From Granulosicoccus sp045106855 (GTDB lineage Bacteria > Pseudomonadota > Gammaproteobacteria > Granulosicoccales > Granulosicoccaceae), in the NCBI GenBank assembly GCA_045106855.1, contig JBGCFI010000008.1, positions 62,001-126,000 of the forward strand: DNA of 64,000 nt, in the 5' to 3' direction. How positions within the stretch are numbered: position 1 is the first letter of the stretch; every line of letters starts with the position of its first letter. The notes under the pieces were generated by a model. That model did no database searches. It worked only from the letters and a program-made list of their open reading frames with translations, and was not told where the DNA came from. Shown here one piece after another: positions 35,247 through 44,039 of the stretch. The position numbers were made by a program, and so were the translations under genes.

Positions 35247-36533
35247 ATGAAAAAATATAGAATATTTTTGTTTGTGTCGTTGTCGTTACTCTTGATATCT
35301 TCATCGTCTGTTGCTAATCAATCTGGTGTTGAGGAGTTAATGACACAAGAGGCTTCATCATCATCTTCGCCAGGAGAAAATCAACGTCGCGCAGGAGCTG
35401 CCAATACATCTACACTATTTTATCTGGTCGATGAGAAATCTGAATACAAGGGTGACACCCTTGAGATCGATCGGCGGCGTTACCAGCTGGTGCGTAATGA
35501 TGTAAAAACCAATGGAAGAATTTTTCTTGTTCGAGAGTTCCTGATTCTCTGGAACTGGAGGGATCGATCCTATTCGCTGGTCAATGTTGATAGGCAGGAA
35601 CCCGGTGTCTGGAGGTCGTGCTGGGGGCAGGATGCCTCAAGCGTAAGGGCTTGTGATGATACAACCGAGGTGATTTATATCTTCGACGATAAGATTGCCG
35701 CGGAAAACTATGTACCCGGGGGGGAAGAGACGCCAAATGTGCCAGCCCAACCAGAGCAACCAGAGCAACCAGAGCAACCGGAGCAACCGGAGCAACCGGA
35801 GCAACCGGAGCAACCGGAGCAACCGGAGCAACCGGAGCAGCCAGAGCAACCGGAGCAACCGGAGCAACCGGAGCAACCGGAGCAACCGGAGCAGCCGGAG
35901 CAGCCAGAGCAGCCAGAGCAGCCAGAGCAGCCAGAGCAGCCAGAGCAGCCAGAGCAGCCAGAGCAGCCAGAGCAGCCAGAGCAACCAGAGCAACCAGAGC
36001 AACCAGAGCAACCAGAGCAACCAGAGCAACCAGAGCAGCCGGAGCAGCCGGAGCAACCTGGGCTACCGCAATTGCCGGGAGACCTAGCCTCTGTAGCTTG
36101 TTCCGCGTCTACTGATGAGATGAAAGCTGCTCTGCTGCAGGCAACTAACGAGTCACGAGCACAGCCTCAGCAGTGTGGTACCGAGTTATTTCAGGCAGCT
36201 CCTGCGCTTGTCTGGAATGATGCACTCACCTCAGCCGCCACAAGACATTCAAATGACATGGCTGGTAATAACTTCTTCAGTCACACAGGCTCCGATGGCT
36301 TAGAGGTATGGGATCGAGCGAATTCCGACGGTTATCAATATCGCTACATCGGCGAAAACATTGCAGGTGGCCAGAACAGCGTTGCGGTTGTTCAGGATGG
36401 CTGGATGAAAAGTCCCGGTCACTGCCGCAATATCATGAACCCCGGCATCACGGAAATGGGCGCAAGCTGCGTTGAAAACACCGGTAGTGATTATCGTACT
36501 TACTGGACGGTGGTCGTCGGTCAGCCACAATAG
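35247..36533 (+). CDS. Secreted CAP/SCP-domain protein with QPE tripeptide-repeat linker
   Basis: A 428-residue exported protein: signal peptide (residues 1-23, ISSSSVANQ), a serine-rich stretch and a small N-terminal domain (55-155) with a cysteine pair, then 34 tandem Gln-Pro-Glu units (residues 168-269), then a CAP (YkwD-like) domain from about 285 to 428. CAP motifs: LLQATNESRAQP, WNDALTSAATRHSNDMAGNNFFSHTGSDG, YIGENIAGGQ and WMKSPGHCRNIMNPG, with conserved histidines and acidic residues. The rod-like acidic linker may hold the CAP domain away from the cell surface. Bacterial CAP proteins have unknown activities. GTGAGGGACT precedes the ATG. Confidence 0.88.
   Translation: MKKYRIFLFVSLSLLLISSSSVANQSGVEELMTQEASSSSSPGENQRRAGAANTSTLFYLVDEKSEYKGDTLEIDRRRYQLVRNDVKTNGRIFLVREFLILWNWRDRSYSLVNVDRQEPGVWRSCWGQDASSVRACDDTTEVIYIFDDKIAAENYVPGGEETPNVPAQPEQPEQPEQPEQPEQPEQPEQPEQPEQPEQPEQPEQPEQPEQPEQPEQPEQPEQPEQPEQPEQPEQPEQPEQPEQPEQPEQPEQPEQPEQPEQPEQPEQPEQPGLPQLPGDLASVACSASTDEMKAALLQATNESRAQPQQCGTELFQAAPALVWNDALTSAATRHSNDMAGNNFFSHTGSDGLEVWDRANSDGYQYRYIGENIAGGQNSVAVVQDGWMKSPGHCRNIMNPGITEMGASCVENTGSDYRTYWTVVVGQPQ
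35748..36053 (+). repeat. 34 tandem copies of a 9-bp unit (CAR-CCR-GAG) coding for Gln-Pro-Glu
   Basis: Counted directly, unit by unit. Silent variants run in blocks: units 1-3 CAA-CCA, 4-10 CAA-CCG, 11 CAG-CCA, 12-16 CAA-CCG, 17 CAG-CCG, 18-26 CAG-CCA, 27-32 CAA-CCA, 33-34 CAG-CCG. A degenerate 35th unit, CAA-CCT-GGG, ends the array. Blocks of identical variants imply recent growth by slippage or unequal recombination. Any gain or loss keeps the frame. Confidence 0.97.
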
Positions 36534-36548
36534 CCGGATCGGCTCTCT

Positions 36549-36588
36549 CATGAGGTATCCAGTGCAACGGTGACCTGGATGCCTCGTG
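36549..36588 (+). terminator. Hairpin after the CAP-domain gene
   Basis: GAGGTATCCAG (36552-36562) pairs with CTGGATGCCTC (36575-36585) with one G-U pair and a 12-base loop, 18 bases after the stop. No long T-run follows. Confidence 0.5.
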
Positions 36589-36776
36589 CTTTAACTATCG
36601 ACTACTGCATAGTGCAAATGTCGACTTTGACTGACTCTCGCACAATATCATTGCAAGTTGCGTTTGGTGTGGTCGTCGGAGAATGCGCAGTCAGCATAGC
36701 CACTAGTTATAGATCTGCTGGACTCACGCAATAGATTGATTTTGCGAGTGTTGGTTTTTGGCACAAGGACGAGTTC

Positions 36777-37055
36777 GTGTATAGCGCTGTTATCTGCGCT
36801 GGTGTGTTGGTAATTTTCCTATTGCGTTTGAAAGCAAATACGGTGTTCCGCATTGCGAAAACTGTAAATTCTCAGATACAACGTGTCTTGACTTATCGTG
36901 TGACCAGAATTTACAAGGACGGTTTGTTGACACGAAGTGCCTGGTTCAAGATAAAACGCAATACGACAGGCGATCTCGCTGATATCAAACGCAGAAGATG
37001 TCCTTTTAAAGCTATAGAAGGTAAAAAAATGGGGATTTGTGGTGTAATAGCCTAA
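36777..37055 (+). CDS. Possible small membrane protein, unrecognised
   Basis: A 92-codon frame from GTG 36777, with AAGGA seven bases upstream, the main reason for listing it. The N-terminus (VICAGVLVIFLLRL) could be one membrane span, and the rest is basic. I do not recognise it and the tail is not convincingly protein-like. It lies in an otherwise empty 600-base gap before the HD-GYP gene. Confidence 0.25.
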   Translation: MYSAVICAGVLVIFLLRLKANTVFRIAKTVNSQIQRVLTYRVTRIYKDGLLTRSAWFKIKRNTTGDLADIKRRRCPFKAIEGKKMGICGVIA

Positions 37056-37136
37056 TCGAGTGTGATGTAGTCCGCAGACACCGGCGCGATAGAGCTAACG
37101 TGCAGTTCAAATGGAGCACGTTTGTAGGGAGTACAT

Positions 37137-40100
37137 ATGAAGGAGCACCGATGCCGTGCGCCAGTCGGCGAGTCTCCGCAGGAGATGGCGAGGGGTTACT
37201 CGGTACGTCATCTATTCGACCCGTTTGGACGACTTCGATTGCGGCTTCCTGCAGCAGGCCGCGCAGCCCGTTCCTATAGTTTGCGATTCAGCATCGGCTT
37301 TCTGTTTACAGCACTAATTACATTGCTGGGTGCCGGTCTGATTGTCCACAACTACGAGCGCCATCGCTCACTGGCGCTAGATGATGCAGGAGAGCTATTT
37401 TCCGAGGTGGCGAGAAATACCGCGGCTACCGCCAGCGCCTTGTATTCACCGGTCGAATCGTTTATCGAGCAGACGGCGCGAGTCGACATGGGTGACAGTT
37501 CGATCAACAAGCTCCCACTTGCTCTCGATTACTTCGCCGAGTCATTGGCCAGTAATAATCAGATTGACTCTATCTATCTGGGTTTTGACAATGGTGATTT
37601 CTTTCTCGTCAGAAATGTCTTCAATGATGAGGAAAGTCGTCGAGCTCTTGCTGCGCCGGACGAGGCAAGCTACATCGTTCAGCGGATTGAAAGAGGTGGG
37701 CTTGAGCAGCCGCTGCATCTGACGACCTACTACGATGCCGACCTGAGAGAGCTTGAGCTGAACAGTAACTTCATTACTGGCTATGATCCGCGTTCGCGTC
37801 ACTGGTATCGTCAGGCGATGAAGGCCAGTGGAACCATCGCTACAGAGTTCTATCGATTCTATACCACAGGAGATATTGGCACGACACTGGCGCGCAGAAT
37901 GCGGGGTGGCCATGTCGTCATTGGCGCTGATATGCGCCTTGAGACCATATCGTCGCGACTGGGTTCGCCATCCCTTAATGATTCAGCCCGCATCGTCCTG
38001 TTCACCGAATCCGGTGACATTGTCGGTTACAACGATGCCGATTGGCTAAAACTACGCACACGCGAAGCAGTCCTCGGCAAGTTGCGCTCACCGTTGGTAA
38101 GCGATATTGAAGAACCTGAAATCAGAGTGCTGTTCGATCGATTCGTCTCTGGAGAAACCGAGGGGCAGATGTCAATCGATGTAGGTAATGGTCCATGGTT
38201 CGCGTCTATTGCGCCTATAGATATAGGTGTAAACAAGATCCATGAAGTTTATGCGGCCATTCTCACACCGGAAAGTGAGTTACTCTCAGGCCAGTCGACT
38301 GTAAGGCTGCAAAGCATCCTGATTTCACTGCTCGCACTGGCACTGGCAATAGCGCTCGCGTGGTGGTTGTCAGTGTCGATATCCCGCTCAACAGAGGCTT
38401 TAGCGCTCGAGGCAAGGCGCATTCAGCGACTCAAGCTGGATGGACCGGTAACCGTTCGATCGCGAGTATCAGAGATAGACGGGCTGGCAAACACCATCGC
38501 TACGATGAAGTCAGCGCTGCAGCGTTTCGTTGCGCTAACCAACGCGACCCTTGGAGAACTGGATGTCGATGCGTTGGGAGAACTGGCCATCGAACACATC
38601 GCCCCCGCTTGCGGTGCAACCAGCGCCACCGTGCTATTGCTCTCGGATGACAAAAGTCGCCTGGTACGGGTTAAACAAAGACATATTGAACGTAATCACG
38701 CGTATGGAATTGCACAAGCGGATGACTATATTTCGGATGTTATCGAGTTGCCTGCTGCAGTAACGAGCGAGATAAAGTTATGCCCGGATCAGTATGCCGC
38801 ACTGAATCGTGAACGCGTTTGGATTGAAGATATAAGCGAATCTCACACGTATGACACACGAGCGTATCGCTCACACTCTGTACTTGTTTTACCTTTACTA
38901 TCGCGCAATGGTGAGCTCGTGGGTGTCATTCATCTTGGCGATATTAGGCCACGCAACACTCAAGCGCTGGCCGCCAACACGTGGTTGTTCGCGGAATCGC
39001 TTGCTGCACATGCTGGTCTTGCGTTCGAGAACCAGCGACTGGCAGAAGGTCGGCGAAATAGCTTCGAAGCGTTGATCCGGTTGGTTGCGCAAGCCATCGA
39101 TGCAAAATCGCCTCATACGGGCAAGCATTGTCAACGTGTTCCAATATTGTGCACCTTGCTGGCCGAGGCAGCCAGTGAATCACAGTTATCTGTTTTTCGA
39201 GACTATTCTCTGACTGATGCAGCAAGAGAGGAGTTCGAAGTTGCCAGCTGGTTGCACGATTGCGGTAAAGTTGCAACGCCAGATCACATCATTGATAAGG
39301 CAACAAAGCTCGAGACTGTCCACAATCGCATCCACGATATCCGCACGCGCTTTGAAGTTCTCTGGCGTGATGCGGAAATCAAGTATCTGCGCACGCTGCT
39401 TGTTGAGCCTGGGGTTGACAGGATTGCTGCAGAATCCCGGCGCGACCAGACACAGGCAGCTCTCATTGACGACTTCGCCTTTATCGCGCGATGTAATCTC
39501 GGAACAGATTCGATGGATGGAAATGACATCGAACGTATCCGTACACTTGGCAAGCGAACGTGGACTCGTCACTTTAATGACAAACTGGGGCTATCAGCGG
39601 CAGAGCTTGCAAGGTATCCCTCAACACAGGATGAGTTACCGGTGAGAGAAACGCTTCTGGCAGATAAGCCATTTCAGCGAATCGAACGTGAACATAAGTT
39701 AACTCCCTGGGGTGATAACCCCTACGAATTTGACATGACGGTGCCTGCCAATGAGATTGATGACGGTGAAATTCATAATCTGACGATCCCCCGTGGCACA
39801 CTGAATGAAGAAGAGAGATTTCGTGTCAACGATCACGTCGTGCAGACTATCCAGATGCTTGAAGCAATTCCTTTCCCGAGAGAGCTTGCCCGGGTGCCCC
39901 GAATTGCCGGCAATCATCACGAACGCCTTGATGGTTCCGGGTATCCCCGAAGACGAAGTGCTGATGAGTTGGGTATCGAGGACCGAATTCTTGCGATAGC
40001 GGATGTCTTCGAGGCTTTGACCGCCGCGGACCGTCCTTACAGGGCAGCTCGAACGGTAGAGGCGTCTCTTGCGATTATGCGCGGCATGTGTGACGCCGGT

Positions 40101-40268
40101 CAGTTATGCCCGAACCTTTTTGACTTGTTCGTCGAGCATCGTCTGCATCAGACCTATGCCCAAATCACGGGCCGACATCTTGTGAGTGAATTGGACAGGC
40201 GCACAGGCGTTGAAAACGCTCTGCACAACGATGATACTCAAGGAGAGCTTCACAATGACATTGACTGA
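37137..40268 (+). CDS. Membrane sensor HD-GYP protein (Cache-like sensor, HAMP, GAF, split HD-GYP domain)
   Basis: A 1,043-residue protein, predicted c-di-GMP phosphodiesterase or relative. TM1 is at residues 51-70, a double-Cache-like periplasmic domain at about 75-385 (ITGYDPRSRHWYRQA is the typical Cache block), TM2 at 392-412, HAMP to about 465 and GAF at 470-635. The HD-GYP part has HTGKHCQRV (H660, H664) and LHDCGK (H707-D708), then about 165 inserted residues (722-888), then NDHVVQT and GNHHERLDGSGYP (926-937). All key residues are present, but the insertion is unusual. AGGGAG precedes the ATG. It overlaps the next sensor gene by 14 bases. Confidence 0.85.
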   Translation: MKEHRCRAPVGESPQEMARGYSVRHLFDPFGRLRLRLPAAGRAARSYSLRFSIGFLFTALITLLGAGLIVHNYERHRSLALDDAGELFSEVARNTAATASALYSPVESFIEQTARVDMGDSSINKLPLALDYFAESLASNNQIDSIYLGFDNGDFFLVRNVFNDEESRRALAAPDEASYIVQRIERGGLEQPLHLTTYYDADLRELELNSNFITGYDPRSRHWYRQAMKASGTIATEFYRFYTTGDIGTTLARRMRGGHVVIGADMRLETISSRLGSPSLNDSARIVLFTESGDIVGYNDADWLKLRTREAVLGKLRSPLVSDIEEPEIRVLFDRFVSGETEGQMSIDVGNGPWFASIAPIDIGVNKIHEVYAAILTPESELLSGQSTVRLQSILISLLALALAIALAWWLSVSISRSTEALALEARRIQRLKLDGPVTVRSRVSEIDGLANTIATMKSALQRFVALTNATLGELDVDALGELAIEHIAPACGATSATVLLLSDDKSRLVRVKQRHIERNHAYGIAQADDYISDVIELPAAVTSEIKLCPDQYAALNRERVWIEDISESHTYDTRAYRSHSVLVLPLLSRNGELVGVIHLGDIRPRNTQALAANTWLFAESLAAHAGLAFENQRLAEGRRNSFEALIRLVAQAIDAKSPHTGKHCQRVPILCTLLAEAASESQLSVFRDYSLTDAAREEFEVASWLHDCGKVATPDHIIDKATKLETVHNRIHDIRTRFEVLWRDAEIKYLRTLLVEPGVDRIAAESRRDQTQAALIDDFAFIARCNLGTDSMDGNDIERIRTLGKRTWTRHFNDKLGLSAAELARYPSTQDELPVRETLLADKPFQRIEREHKLTPWGDNPYEFDMTVPANEIDDGEIHNLTIPRGTLNEEERFRVNDHVVQTIQMLEAIPFPRELARVPRIAGNHHERLDGSGYPRRRSADELGIEDRILAIADVFEALTAADRPYRAARTVEASLAIMRGMCDAGQLCPNLFDLFVEHRLHQTYAQITGRHLVSELDRRTGVENALHNDDTQGELHNDID

Positions 40269-41418
40269 TACGCGTTTGGCCGCTGGCGAGGTTCATCGAG
40301 GAAACCGCATCGCGGTCGCTTTGTTAGTCGCGATCACGGTTTTCGCGACTGGCTCCATCGTTTCACTCATTGCCAGCCGCTCAGCTGCAGATAGAGCCAC
40401 AAGTACTGCGTCCGCAGAGCTTCGTTCGGAACTGGAATTCCGCAAGCTCAGGGTCATCGATTATCTGGAAGATGTAGAGAGTAATCTTGCAAGTATCGCC
40501 TCATCGCAAATTGCCGTGAGCATTACGGAAGAGTTTGTCTCCGCACTAGAGTCTGACGGTGATAATGGCTACGCAAACACGCGCCTTGCCTATATAACCA
40601 ACAATCCGAATCCACCGGGACGCAGGCAGGCTTTGCTGTACGCAAGTGATGACAGTAACTACAGTCGTATTCACGCACGCTATCATGATTGGTTGCTGAG
40701 TTTTTCCACGGCGCACGATTACTACGATATGTTAATAGCAGATGCTGAGGGCAACATTGTCTACTCGGTTTTCAAGGAGGACGATTTCGGTACCAACCTT
40801 GTGACTGGCGAATATCGTGATACCGCTCTTGCCGTGACGTTTGATCGTGTTCGCGACAACAGTCTTCCAGAAAGGGCAATTTTCAGCAACTTTGATACCT
40901 ATGCCCCGAGCAATGACCTGCCGGCAGCTTTCATCGGTTCACCTGTGATGCAGGATGGAAAATTTGGCGGTGCGTTTATCGTGCAACTGAAACATTCGCG
41001 ACTCAACAGGCTGTTGCATGCGGACGAGGCAGAACTCAATGGTATTCGTGCCTACCTCGTTGGCGATGACGGATTTCTGCGTGCAGGCAGCGGTATTGCG
41101 AGTGATGAGGTTATGCAGATCGCCTATGAGCAAGCGAATGCCAAGGCAGCGCTATCGAATCGCGCGGGCGTCACCGAATCCAAAAGCATGCTGGGTGTCG
41201 ATGTACTCTCGGCACATGCACCGCTTCGCTGGAACGGGGTGGTGTGGGCGCTGTTGGTAGAGCGCGACAGGAGTTCCGTTAACGAGCCGGTCCAGAGATT
41301 ACGCAGATTGTTGATGCTCTCAGTCTTGCTGTGCTCTGTATTGGGCTTTGTTGTGGGTTGGCTGCTCGCTGATAGTCCTGATCCTGATCATTTTCCGCTC
41401 GCTGACGAAAGCACTTGA
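40255..41418 (+). pseudogene. Membrane sensor truncated by a frameshift after its second transmembrane segment
   Basis: A 387-residue product with AAGGAGAG eight bases before the ATG. It has TM1 (residues 19-40), a large periplasmic sensor region (DYYDMLIADAEGNIVYSVFKEDDFGTN is Cache-like) and the start of TM2 (LLMLSVLLCSVLGFVVG), and ends with a non-family tail, ADSPDPDHFPLADEST. In another frame the bases from about 41350 to 41440 read LIVLILIIFRSLTKAL and DVLNRV, a normal TM2-to-HAMP junction. A frameshift near 41335-41370 has therefore removed the HAMP and output domain; a stop and the convergent TauD gene follow. It may still act as a bare sensor partner of the HD-GYP protein. Confidence 0.65.
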
Positions 41419-41555
41419 TGTTTTAAATCGGGTCTACGAAGCGTGCATCACTCGCTTTGTGTGTACACCCAACCGGAGCTTCTGCTTAAGGAGGCCCCGG
41501 TCGGTCATTGCCCTTTACATAAAAGGACTAACTTTCGACATCGATTTTTGATTAT

Positions 41556-42530
41556 CTAGTGGCACCAGACCCGGATGAGATGACGGCTCTGATCGGAGAG
41601 ATGGGCTCCGGAGTCAATATTCGCCACATCGCTTGAATCCTTGAATTCCTTGCGCGCGTGGACGGTTGTCCAATTGTTTACGAGCTGAAAGTCCCCGGCT
41701 TTCAAGGTCATGGAAAAGCGTGGTTGCTGTTGAATTATCGATTTAAGTAGCTGCAAAGCCTCTACCACAGCGCTTTCTTTTTTCTGGCCACTGATATCAA
41801 AGCCGGTTAATACATAGCTTTCATAATAACGCCCTAGAAAACGGTCCTCGGCATTTTCGAACAACGGGTTCATCTCCCAGGCCAGCTCATTTTCCGTGTG
41901 CTCGCCTTGCTTGTTCCATGGCAAAGGCTTGCATAAGAGTGCCGCCGCATCAGGTTCTGTGCGTCGCAGTTCCTGAAAAGCGCTATACAGGCTGGTCATT
42001 TCACTTCCACCACCTTGTACCGCATTGCTGATACAAAAAAGACCAATTATGCGTGCTGGCGTTGTTAACCAGCCACCGTCGGTATGAAAGGGCTGTGCAA
42101 GGTTGGTGATTGATTTTCTAACTTTTAGCGGGTCAGATACGTGCTTGTTTTTCACGTCGTATAGCAGGGTGTCGTGTCTGTCCTGAGGGATAAGTTTGCC
42201 GATGAGTTGGGCAAATACGCGGCAGATCTCCTTGTTCTGTGACTCTGAAAGTTCGTTAACCGGAAATCGTTCAATGATCGCCATTCCTGGCCCCTCGTTA
42301 TTCAGGAAGCTTGAGGTTTTTTCCGCAAACAATGTTGTCTCTTTGAAGTTGTTTTCAACGAGAGGCTGCCCTTTGGCGAACGCAATGAGTTCGTCAATAC
42401 AGTTGTCAGGTAACGATAAAATAGTTGCTGCAGCTGATTTTTCAGGTGTGAGCCAGAAATTCAAATGAGAACTCGGCGAGAATTTTTCCGCTTTTTGCGA
42501 GGCGTTCTGGATGGGTGTTTCGATAGTCAT
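41556..42530 (-). CDS. TauD/TfdA-family Fe(II)/2-oxoglutarate dioxygenase
   Basis: A 324-residue non-haem iron oxygenase. The facial triad is H149-x-D151 (FHTDGGW) and a distal histidine in NNWTTVHARKEF, and the 2-oxoglutarate arginine is in RHLIRVW. This branch of the family hydroxylates small carboxylates or amino acids; it is not clearly TauD itself. The ATG at 42530 is preferred; a TTG at 42575 overlaps the stop of the permease gene and would add 15 residues. It is read together with the TauE-like gene upstream, so oxidation and transport of one organosulfur or organic acid substrate is plausible. Confidence 0.82.
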   Translation of the reverse strand: MTIETPIQNASQKAEKFSPSSHLNFWLTPEKSAAATILSLPDNCIDELIAFAKGQPLVENNFKETTLFAEKTSSFLNNEGPGMAIIERFPVNELSESQNKEICRVFAQLIGKLIPQDRHDTLLYDVKNKHVSDPLKVRKSITNLAQPFHTDGGWLTTPARIIGLFCISNAVQGGGSEMTSLYSAFQELRRTEPDAAALLCKPLPWNKQGEHTENELAWEMNPLFENAEDRFLGRYYESYVLTGFDISGQKKESAVVEALQLLKSIIQQQPRFSMTLKAGDFQLVNNWTTVHARKEFKDSSDVANIDSGAHLSDQSRHLIRVWCH

Positions 42531-42571
42531 CGGTATGTATTCTCTTACAGATTGAAATGGAGCGCGTTTCG

Positions 42572-43285
42572 TCAATTGGTTAACAATTTGTAGCCACTGA
42601 AAACCAGGATCAAACTAATAAAATATTTGAATGTCTGGTTTGAGATCGTCACGTGCGCTTTTCCGCCAACAAAAAGTGCAAGCGCCGCGACTGGCAGGTA
42701 TTTGAGTAGAAAGATGGCAACGGGTGTGTTGAGTAGTCCGAACACGGTAAAACCTACCAGCCGTATGGTCCCGTCGACGAAAAAATAGGCAGCGAAACTG
42801 GAACGTGTTTGTACCTTGTCGAGTCCGCGTATGGTGAGGTAGATCATGTAGAACGGGCCACCAGTGCCAAAAAGTGTGCCCACTAATCCTCCCATCAACC
42901 CAGCTGGAACACACCAGTATCTAGAGCCTTTTAGATCCGGTAAAGGAAGTAGCTGATAGATCGAAAAGACGACAATAAACACTGCCAGTGCCGTTGTCAG
43001 AACACCTGTGTCTATGGATTTGAACAATAACAGTGCAGTGCCACAGCCGATCAGCGTAAACGGGAGCAATGGTGTGATTTCGGCCCAGGAGATGTTTTCG
43101 CGATTTTTTACACCCTGCGCCAGTGACCCCAGAAAATCCAGAGCGACAACCAGAGGTACAACAATCTCGAGTGGGTGCGCCAACAGTAGCAATGGAATCG
43201 CTACCAGGCCAGAGCCAAAGCCTGCTAGCCCTCTGATGAAGTAGGCAACAAATATTACTCCGGCCGTATAAATAATTAATTCCAA
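42572..43285 (-). CDS. TauE/SafE family sulfite/organosulfonate exporter-like permease
   Basis: A 237-residue membrane protein with about seven or eight hydrophobic segments. The two family repeats are visible as IRGLAGFGSGLVAIPLL (N-terminal) and GLMGGLVGTLFGTGGPFYMIYL (central). TauE/SafE proteins export sulfite, sulfoacetate or related anions. It is the first gene of a two-gene unit with the dioxygenase. The 750-base region upstream carries an 18-bp palindrome and a REP pair. Confidence 0.87.
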   Translation of the reverse strand: MELIIYTAGVIFVAYFIRGLAGFGSGLVAIPLLLLAHPLEIVVPLVVALDFLGSLAQGVKNRENISWAEITPLLPFTLIGCGTALLLFKSIDTGVLTTALAVFIVVFSIYQLLPLPDLKGSRYWCVPAGLMGGLVGTLFGTGGPFYMIYLTIRGLDKVQTRSSFAAYFFVDGTIRLVGFTVFGLLNTPVAIFLLKYLPVAALALFVGGKAHVTISNQTFKYFISLILVFSGYKLLTN

Positions 43286-43591
43286 ACTATATGACTCACA
43301 GTAAGTGTTCCAACCAGCTGTCGTGGTTACAGACTAGTTATCAGCGGGTTGGCACCAAATAAAAGCGGCGCTGAGTTAGCCTCTTGCCACAGCAGATAGT
43401 TCAACGCCAGGGCAATTCATCTGGATTTTTTCTTTTCAGGACACGGAAAGTGCTTACCCGTGCGTGGATTTGAAGCTGTATTCACGTTTTAAAGATCATC
43501 ATTACCAGCGATGCAAAACTTGAATGTAAAATGTTACAAACCACGTCATGTAGTCAAAGCAGTTCGACAAAAAAAAGTCAGCACTCCACGG

Positions 43592-43609
43592 CTGCAACAA
43601 TTGTTGCAG
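43592..43609. promoter_or_regulatory. Perfect 18-bp palindrome CTGCAACAATTGTTGCAG
   Basis: Perfect dyad in the intergenic region 307 bases upstream of the TauE-like gene start. Length and form resemble a dimeric repressor operator; no matching regulator gene is adjacent. Confidence 0.5.
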
Positions 43610-43839
43610 AGTACGTGTCTTAACGGGATTACTGCCTACCAGGACAATCCGTGCGTCAGACTGGTAAGCGTGTCGAAATTCGTTTGAATGTATGTTACCT
43701 GTAGAGTTGGCCTATTACTCGTGCTTGTCAACATGAGCAATAAAAGTTTACATTCGGCAACCCTGTGGATAAGGAGCTGGTGAAAATTTTCGACGATGTC
43801 GCATAGCGAATTTTTTCGCAAATCATTTATGGTCGCGTC

Positions 43840-43879
43840 ATGTCAGATACGCTTGTGTTATGTCAGAAACACTTGCGTC
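43840..43879. repeat. Two tandem imperfect 20-bp repeats next to the REP pair
   Basis: ATGTCAGATACGCTTGTGTT (43840-43859) and ATGTCAGAAACACTTGCGTC (43860-43879) differ at five positions. They abut the REP pair. Confidence 0.6.
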
Positions 43880-43891
43880 ATCACGGACGAC

Positions 43892-43973
43892 CGTCATTCC
43901 CGCGAAGGCGGGAATCTTTCTACACCGTGCAAGGATACCTGGGGCATCAGATCTCCGCCTCCGCGGAGATGAC
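43892..43973. repeat. REP pair in inverted orientation (REPIN-like)
   Basis: The first REP (43892-43916) begins CGTC and has the stem ATTCCCGC/GCGGGAAT (43896-43903 and 43908-43915) with loop GAAG. The second (43951-43973), in opposite orientation, has ATCTCCGC/GCGGAGAT with loop CTCC and ends in GAC. Read on the minus strand it is GTC-ATCTCCGC-GGAG-GCGGAGAT, the same design with paired compensating changes. Two opposed REPs about 35 bases apart are the REPIN form mobilised by RAYT transposases, one of which lies at 3.6 kb. Confidence 0.85.
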
Positions 43974-44039
43974 ATGGTTTCCAATATCGTAAATAGCGAG
44001 TGTGGGCTTGCGTGAGTCTTGAGGACAGCTAGAGCCATT

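Noticed and set aside
35748..36053. Possible CRISPR-like array
   Set aside because: The units are 9-bp direct repeats without spacers and code for QPE in frame.
35637..36056. Open frame on the minus strand made of Leu-Trp/Arg-Leu-Leu repeats
   Set aside because: A by-product of the 9-bp repeat, which has no stop codon in several frames. It has no ribosome-binding site and lies wholly within the CAP-domain gene.
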